64,000 nucleotides of DNA. Source: Holtermannia corniformis. Taxonomy: Eukaryota > Basidiomycota > Tremellomycetes > Holtermanniales. The DNA lies in the NCBI GenBank assembly GCA_001599935.1, contig BCIJ01000032.1, forward strand, positions 94,962-158,961. Direction: 5' to 3'. How positions within the stretch are numbered: the stretch's first letter is position 1; each line of letters begins with the position of its first letter. The position numbers and the translations under genes are program-made. Under the pieces are notes generated by a model that worked only from the letters and a program-made list of their open reading frames with translations, was not told where the DNA came from and ran no database searches. Positions 57,577-64,000 of this stretch are shown here, piece after piece.

Positions 57577-58270
57577 GCGTTCCACACTCTGTCGTTGGCT
57601 AAAGGGCGAACAGGGGCAAGGCCGTCGCGCCTGACCGCAGCGGAGAGATCAGAGCTGTCTGACCCCCGTGGTAGACAGATGGTCGGTGTGGATGACACGA
57701 TTACGATTGCGATCCGATGGACCTTTGTTCGCAATTGAGAAAGGAGCCTTGGACCGGGACTATGAAAAGACGAGCAGTGGGCTCAGCGGTGCGCGATGGC
57801 GCTCGCGGATCGCGCTCGAGCGCCCGTCAGTCTGTCATCCCCGTCGGGTTTGCGCTCGGTTGCCAGGGTGACCATCTGCCGCTCAGGGCCCGGAGCGCGC
57901 AATCTTCTGGCGCCGGCGCATTACCCAAAGCACTGCGCACTCGCGTGGGGAGGCGGCGCCGAGGGGAACCATGGTGACCATCTCTGGCGCAGTGAGCGAG
58001 GAGCGAACAGAAGTCTTGTCGAGTGCTCACCAACGGCCACAGAGTGGTCGTCACCCTGGCCACGTCGCCAGGGCCATCGCGATCCGCTCGAGCCCAGTCC
58101 TTTCCGCGCCGCGCTCGAGCTGAGCCTCGACCGGGCGCTGTTCGTTTGCCATCAGGGGTCTTGCCCTCCTAGCGTCTCCTAGTCGTTTCAGGCCCATCAG
58201 CAAGAGCGACGACCGAGCCCTCAAAACGTCGCGAGCGCCATCGAGCGTCGAGCCGCTTTCCTTGACCACT
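57577..58270. promoter_or_regulatory. Divergent promoter region, GC-rich
   Basis: 694 bp between the MAK32-like and NCS1 genes. Short imperfect repeats of a GCGATCCGCTCGAGC/GGATCGCGCTCGAGC type occur at about 57806-57830 and 58076-58098. Plus-strand frames here have no family resemblance. Specific nitrogen- or purine-control sites were not found by eye. Confidence 0.4.
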
Positions 58271-60429
58271 ATGTTTGGCCTCTCGCGCCCAAGGCCGTCG
58301 CTCTGGCTCACAAAGACTTACTGGCGTCTCGAGACGCCGCCGGCGAGCTTTGCGACCCGAAGCGGGTGGTCGAACCGTGATGTCGATGTCGTCCCTATCG
58401 AGCAAAGGACTTGGAGAGCGTAAGTGGTTCGCCAGCAAAGCCAGCGCTGACCACGGATAGATTCAACCTGGTATATCCTCCGATCCGCGCATCTGAATGC
58501 CCCGCTGACCATCTCAGTTCTGGCTCTGGACGTCTGACGGCGCCAACGTCGGTCGGTACCGCGCGGTCCGTGCGCACCGGTGCTGAGACTCGTCAACAGG
58601 AACCATGCAGCAGGCAGCATCCATTGTCGCTCTCGGTCTCTCATGGCGTGAAGCCCTGGTGGCTATCGCGATTGGCAACTTGATCGTCGCCGCCGCCATC
58701 ACTCTCAACGGGTGTGCGTGCGCTTGGACCCCGCCGTCCTTTGGCTGACACTCGCAGCCATCGGCGCTCGCCACCACATTCCTTTTTCCATCCTCTCCCG
58801 GGCCTCGCTTGGGTTCTACGGCTCCTACTTTGCCGTCGTCTCGCGGTGAGTCACTCGCTACGAGTCGAGCCGTGCTCATCCTCTCAGCCTCGTCCTGGCG
58901 CTCATCTACTTTGGGTGGGTACACCTGCCAGACACGGTAGACTGACAATCAGGATCAACACCTACATCGGATCCTCGTGCATGGTCGTCATGCTCAAGGC
59001 GATCTGGCCGTCGTTTGACCACCTGCACAACGGACTCGGACCCGACGCGGGCGTCACGACCCAAAAGCTGGTAGCCTACTTTGTGTTCTGGGCGTGTGAG
59101 TGCCCGAGTCTCCCAGACTGCACGGCTGATCCCCGCAGTGCAATTCCCTCTGATCATGATCCACCCGCGCCGGATGCGGCTCTTGTTCCTCATCAAATCG
59201 GTCTTTGCCATCATTGCCGCTTTCGCCCTGCTCGGCTGGGCCGTCAGCAAAGCTGGCGGCGCTGGCCCCATCTTCTCCCAGCGCTCGTCGTTGACGGGCA
59301 GTAAAAAGTCGTGGGCGTACGTATACGGGCTCAACATTGCGATCGCGGGCAAGACGACGCTCGCGCTCAACATGCCAGATCTCACGCGCTACTCGCGCCG
59401 GCCGAGGTACGACCTGAAGCCGATTGACGAGCGCTCACCCGACCAGCGACACGTACTGGCAGATGCTCTTCATCCCGATCGTCTACTTTACGTTTTCACT
59501 CATTGGCATCATTGTCGCGAGCGCAGGTCAAGTCATCTACGGCAAGCTCTACTGGGACCCGACGACGATCATTGGGCTGTGGACGAACCGCGCGGCGGCG
59601 TTTTTCGCTGCGTTTGCGTTCGGTCTCGCGACGCTCGGGACCAACATTTCGACCAACTCGAGTGCGTCTGTCCCCCACCCTCGTCTATTACTGATCAGAC
59701 AGTCGCATCGTCAAACGACTTTGCGTTCCTCTGCCCACGCTGGATCAATCTCCAGCGCGGTGCGTTCCTCACCTCGTTGCTCGGCGGGTGGGCAACATGC
59801 CCCTGGCAGATTCAATCGTCTGCAAAGTCACTTACAACCTTCTTGAGCGGCTACGTGATCGTGCTCGCGCCGATTGTGGCCATCATGGTACGTCTTTGTT
59901 CGCTACCCTACGGCTGACCGCGCGCAGATCTTTGACTACTGGGTCGTGCGGCGCGCCAAGCTGCACGTTCCGATGCTCTACCAGAACGAGGGCATCTACC
60001 GCTATCACGGCGGCATTGTGCGTATTTGCCATCGCCCGAGGAGATACTGACATCATCAGAACTGGCGCGCGTTCGCCACCGTCCTGATCGTCCTCCCCAT
60101 CAACCTCCCCGGGCTGATCAACCTCATCGAACCAAAGATCGCCGTCGGAAACATGGCCTATGTGTGTACGTCGCTCCCTCCTCGGGTCCGAGATTGCAAT
60201 TTGACGATCAGATCGCTTCTCGTGGCTCTCGTCCTTTTTCCTCTCGGCCATCATCTACGTCACGCTCTCGCGCGTGTTCCCGCCGACGGACACGTTTGTG
60301 GACCGAACGATCGAGACGCTCGATGACCCGGTCGCGAGCACGGCGACGGAATTCACAATCCCACCGAGCGCTTCGGCCGGATCGCACGAGATGCGCAAGT
60401 ATGCAGACTCGGACGAGGAAAAGCTGTGA
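58271..60429 (+). CDS. NCS1-family permease (uracil/uridine/allantoin type)
   Basis: The N-terminal part MFGLSRPRPSLWLTKTYWRLETPPASFATRSGWSNRDVDVVPIEQRTWRAF is the family hallmark (W-N-x-D-x-x-P...R-T-W). It continues with FWLWTSDGANV, GLSWREALVAIAIGNLIVAAAITLNG, IGARHHIPFSILSRASLGFYGSYFAVVSR, INTYIGSSCMVVMLKAIWPSF and YGLNIAIAGKTTLALNMPDLTRYS. Then follow IPIVYFTFSLIGIIVASAGQVIYG and FAFLCPRWINLQRGAF. It should be a twelve-helix H+ symporter for uracil, uridine or allantoin at the plasma membrane. The substrate cannot be told from sequence. The tail (EMRKYADSDEEKL) is acidic. Introns are short and numerous. Confidence 0.88.
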
Positions 60430-60746
60430 CGAGACGACCGTCTAGATGAACCCGGTCGTGTGTTATGTAGAGTGAGGGCCGGATGCATGACCTTGTTGAA
60501 TTCCAAGCGTGTTACATGACTATATCCCAGTGCTTCACGAATCGCGGAGACTACCCGACTTGAGCGATAGCATCCTCTCCTAGATCCATTCCGTCATCTG
60601 GTTCGATGCGACGCTCACGATCGTTGGACGGTTTGCCATCGTGTAGAGGACGGAAAGCGGGGTGAGAGTGCACGCGCGGATCGTGCGTTGGTGTCGCGTA
60701 CTGTGCACTGTCGCATCATTTGGCAAGACTACTGCAAAGCATGCGA
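60430..60746. other. Convergent 3' intergenic region
   Basis: 317 bp between two convergent genes. It holds presumed 3' UTRs and terminators; no gene is supported. Confidence 0.35.
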
Positions 60747-62922
60747 TCACACGATCCCCGGCGGTCTCCCGCCCGAAGCACTGACCCTGACCGTCTCAAA
60801 GATGCGAAACAGACTCAAGACCATGTTGAAGCAGTATAAAACGAGAGTGAACACGCCGAGAGCGATACTGGCTGCTTGGCGGTGGCAGACTTGGTGGCGG
60901 ACGGGCGAGTGGAGGATGACGGTCGGGAGGAGGATGCCGAGGGTCGAGCTGATGGTGCTCGCTGGTGTCGTCTCGGACGACGAGGACGAGTCGAGAGTGT
61001 CTAACAAGTGGGCGTAAGAGTTTGATAGCGCCGAGCGCCACCATGGTTGTGCCGGGGAGCATTCTAATGGGGTGGCGATAAAGTCGGTAATGGCCAGTGA
61101 CATGTATGCCGACCTGGACGCTGGCGTCAGCACAGCACAGAACCCTGCGTACGACGGACCAGAATGAGATGAAGAGAATGTCGAGACAGACCCAGAGCAT
61201 TTTGCTGCGTAGACCCCACAAGCCGATCGGTCTCGCCGTCGCTTCACGGTGCGTCACGGCGCAGAAATGAACAATGGTCGCGACCGAGAACGCGAGTGCC
61301 AGAGTCGGTGAAGCGCCCAGGATGCCCGGGAGGTCCATCTTGCGCTGGAGGTTGCGTTCTTGGATGGCGAGGACTGCAGAGTGTTAGTGTTGCTTGACTG
61401 GTAGCGAGGGCGACGAACCTAGACTGGTGACTGCACACGCGAGCGTGACGAGACGGATATAGAGTGTTACAAAGCCATTCAGGATGAACCATTTCCTCAG
61501 ACGGGGCCGCCAACCCTCCGGATGCTCTTCTCGCCGGATCCGCCGTCGGGCCCGTAAAGCCTTTGCTCGACCTCGACCGCCAAGCCCACACGTCACGAAA
61601 TGCCACAGCTGGCCATCGCCATGACTACTCGTCGTCATGGTTTCCTTTTCACTCGGGCCGAGACCGAATCCATATTCTGTCGCGCTGTGGAACGGTTGGC
61701 TCATTGGGCTCGGTGGACCGAGGCGGTCGTCTAGACCGCCTAGGAGCCGGCGCTGGTGCTCTGCCGCAGAGGTGCTGGCTGCGATCGGTGATTCGACGCT
61801 GTGGAGCGATGATCGGTTCGAATACGACCAGTAGCCGTGTCGCGGCGTCAAGCTTGGGGTCGGTGGCATCCGAGCCTGAGGGAACCTACGCCGTTTCTTG
61901 CGAGGAGCTGGAGCGGCTTCGGCGTCGAACAAGTCTTCAGGTTCGGTAACGTGGTGTGAAGTCTCGAACCAGGACCCGCGGTGGATCAACGATGCCGGTC
62001 TTGGGATCTTGAGTTTGCCTGGAGCGGTGCGCCTCGTCGAGACGGGTGGGCGCAATGGCGTCGAGGGCTGAACGAGCGTCGCGTCCGTCTGATCCGACGT
62101 CCTAGGCGATGTGCTTGGCCCGGCTTGAGCATTTGCACTAGCCAGGGGCGATTCGAGCGTTCCAGCGCGGCGAGGAAGCTCGAGTCTCGCCCGGGACTGC
62201 GTCGAGAGCGATTTCACCATCGGCTCATGAGTGGCCATAGCCGCACCTGTATCATCTCCAGCCGCACTGATCCTAGGTCCCAGCTGTGGCAGGACATCAT
62301 CCGCTGATACCCTTCGAAACGGAAACGGCTTGAGCGATTGACGCGTTGCGGCGCCGAGCGTCCTCAAGCGGGATGCCGACGCTTTGCGATCTTGGCTCGT
62401 CCGCGCCGGTGCTGCTGTCGCCAGTTCCTCGTCATCCGTCTGCCGCCTCTTGATCCGCCGACCGAACGTGAACAGGCTGTGGAAAGGCGGTGGCTCGTCA
62501 TTGTCAGAGTCATAGTTGGAGTCAATGTCGGGGTAGACTGTCGTTGGACTGAGTGCGCGGTTGGCGGGCGGTGGGGAGGATGGGGGAGTGGGAGGGTCGA
62601 GCTTGGCAGATGCTGCGGATGTTAGTGATTGTATGCTTATTGTACCAGGGGAAGGGTTGCAGTAGCGTTGATGGTGTTTGGGAGATGCCTTTGAGTGATG
62701 TTGTCGTTGCTGTGGATCAACCGGACTGCGTCTCTCAGCGAGACAAGGCCAGGTATTTATGCAACAGCATGGAACACACACACCAGTCCTCATAGCCTCA
62801 CAATACCCAACGTCAGAAGAAACCATCAGCAAAGCAGACTCACGAGGGACCGTCGCCACCATCCTCCTGCCCGTCCCTCTCCCCGTCGTCCCCGTCCCCG
62901 ACCCCGAAGCACTCGGGTCCAT
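60747..62922 (-). CDS. Four-TM fungal membrane protein, unknown
   Basis: Start MDPSASGSGTGTTG at 62922 (an in-frame ATG at 62970 is an alternative). An intron of about 250 nt (gtgagt...atccgcag) joins VPP to SAKLDPPTPPSSPPP. A cytosolic, basic, Ser/Pro-rich region of about 350 residues includes KIPRPASLIHRGSWF. Four membrane segments follow: WFILNGFVTLYIRLVTLACAVTSL, LALAFSVATIVHFCAV, MLWVCLDILFISFWSAYMSLAI and ASIALGVFTLVLYCFNMVLSLF. The phrase PIGLWGLRSKMLWVCLDILFI belongs to a fungal family I have seen only as uncharacterised (superficially like Srf1, phospholipase D regulator). Two short introns separate the C-terminal membrane exons. Confidence 0.68.
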
Positions 62923-63315
62923 CCTATGCGAGCTCGGCGCAGCAGGCGACGTGACCCTCGAGAGTGACATGGTCCAGTGGGTTGATTGTTTGTGCTGGCT
63001 TTAGCGTCCCTGGGCGGTGGGTCTGCCGGTTGTGTGCGGCGCCGAGGTAGGGTCGTGCTCGTGTAGGATTGTGCTGACTGTGCAGAATGCAATTGCGAGA
63101 TGGTGATGCTGGTGATGGTTCAAGAGAAGAGGATGGTCGTCGTCACCATGTCGTTCTCGCCCGGCATGCATCGCTTTGGTCATCAACAACGACCACCGAG
63201 TTTCGACTTTACAATCTCGCATTGCTAGTCTGTATACTGCTGTGCTGAGCAGACGAGACGCATTGCCTGTGCTGGGCAGAGCAGAGCAGTGCACCGGTCA
63301 TACAACACGGTGCCG
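62923..63315. promoter_or_regulatory. Divergent promoter region
   Basis: 393 bp between two divergent genes. No specific element could be supported. Confidence 0.35.
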
Positions 63316-64000
63316 ATGGAGTTCCCAAACGTGATCCACATCAAAGCACACGATCGTCCTCGCACCGCCCTCCCCTCCCAGGCCACCTCGTTCGCCAGCG
63401 GTAGCGGCAGCGGCAGCACCAACTCCCTCCCAACAGCCTTCACCTTTCGAGCAGTCATCGACCCCGACGAACAACAACGACTCGAAGCCGAATGGTTCGT
63501 CGATCCCAAGAACCATGGGCACGGACCGAAACGCGAAACAAAGGTGCCAGTGTTCGTCAAGACGCAGGGCGTGTATGATGAATTGGGGAGGGAGAGGGGC
63601 GATGGCGTGCAGGTGCAAGTGAATGCTGGGACGGGTGATAGCAAGGGGAAAGGACGGGCGGTGGGGGATGATGTTGCGGGATGGTTCAAGACGTTGTCGG
63701 CGGCTACGAGTGCTACGTCGTCTCGAGCGCCTTGGCCTCCAGCGATAGCATCAGCATCAACCGGTACCGGCACTTCCAAAGCCCGCCCCGACCCTCCGCC
63801 AACCGCAGTCCCACCCTCAACCAGCGCCAAACCACTCCTAATCCCCCCATCACAATGGTTCATCCGCCGCGTCCTCCTCTCTCAGGCCCAAGCCCAAGCC
63901 CCACCCCCACCCAAATCATCATCCATCGCAACCCTAATCGACGGCTACGACCGCCTGCCTTGCATCGAGAAACCAGTTCATTACGGATACGCCCTGGGCC
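63316..64000 (+). CDS. Possible G-patch protein, partial (runs off window)
   Basis: An open frame from ATG at 63316 (MEFPNVIHIKAHDRPRTALPSQ) to the window end without stop. It has EEQQ-type acidic segments, DPDEQQRLEAEWFVDPKNHGHGP, then a Pro/Ser-rich part and KPLLIPPSQWFIRRVLLSQAQAQA and LIDGYDRLPCIEKPVHYGYALG. The last part is like the segment that precedes the G-patch in some fungal RNA-processing proteins. The G-patch itself would lie beyond 64000, so this is an inference. Minus-strand frames over the same DNA are shadows. Confidence 0.5.
   Translation, partial: MEFPNVIHIKAHDRPRTALPSQATSFASGSGSGSTNSLPTAFTFRAVIDPDEQQRLEAEWFVDPKNHGHGPKRETKVPVFVKTQGVYDELGRERGDGVQVQVNAGTGDSKGKGRAVGDDVAGWFKTLSAATSATSSRAPWPPAIASASTGTGTSKARPDPPPTAVPPSTSAKPLLIPPSQWFIRRVLLSQAQAQAPPPPKSSSIATLIDGYDRLPCIEKPVHYGYALG

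Noticed and set aside
57717..58182. Plus-strand frames before the NCS1 start
   Set aside because: No family resemblance and no splice path into the permease; treated as promoter.
62759..63004. Plus-strand frame of 81 codons
   Set aside because: Antisense to the first exon of the four-TM protein, which splices consistently; Pro/Val-rich shadow.

Overview
The window is nuclear DNA of a fungus, most likely a basidiomycete with a compact genome. Nearly every gene is split by short introns (mostly about 40-60 nt, GT...AG, often with a CTAAC/CTGAC-like branch site). Neighbouring genes lie tens of bases apart and the base composition is GC-rich. The gene content fits this: GT4 trehalose phosphorylase, Tof1, an ankyrin+DIL protein, a caprin-like protein and a bifunctional Mad3/Bub1 kinase. 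I cannot fix the species. No tRNA, rRNA or CRISPR array was recognised, and nothing is prokaryotic.

Layout: positions 1-4400 are a transposon graveyard. It holds three alternating copies of a ~300-bp repeat around a Tc1/mariner transposase fragment, a ~1.1-kb solo LTR with a 5-bp target duplication, a 7-bp/14-bp minisatellite and two undetermined bases (2518, 3843). From 4407 onward genes are packed on both strands: a FIT/SCS3 lipid-droplet protein, an AP180-like ANTH endocytic adaptor, orotate phosphoribosyltransferase (URA5), ORC4, a MadBub checkpoint kinase, an uncharacterised YWWGFEL protein, an acidic Ser-rich protein, a small I9 protease inhibitor, trehalose phosphorylase, a multi-BRCT protein with a Cys cluster, a 3-hydroxyacyl-CoA dehydrogenase, a NIPA-type transporter, a small membrane protein, TOF1, PWP2, a coiled-coil protein, a caprin-like RNA-binding protein, an ankyrin/DIL protein, two small unknown proteins, HSP12, a SulP sulfate permease, a gene with an internal in-frame stop that splicing can remove, a MAK32-like pfkB protein, an NCS1 permease, a four-TM protein and the start of a possible G-patch protein that runs off the right edge.

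Functional themes: several genes serve chromosome duplication and segregation (ORC4, TOF1, MadBub, possibly the BRCT protein). Stress/storage genes sit at divergent promoters (I9 inhibitor with trehalose phosphorylase; a small hydrophilic protein with HSP12), and both promoters contain a perfect TGACGTCA octamer. Membrane transport (NIPA, SulP, NCS1) is the third theme. Most 3' ends converge within 16-40 bp, so antisense overlap of transcripts is expected. Gene boundaries below rest on conceptual splicing by eye. Start and stop positions are usually firm, while individual intron borders are proposals.
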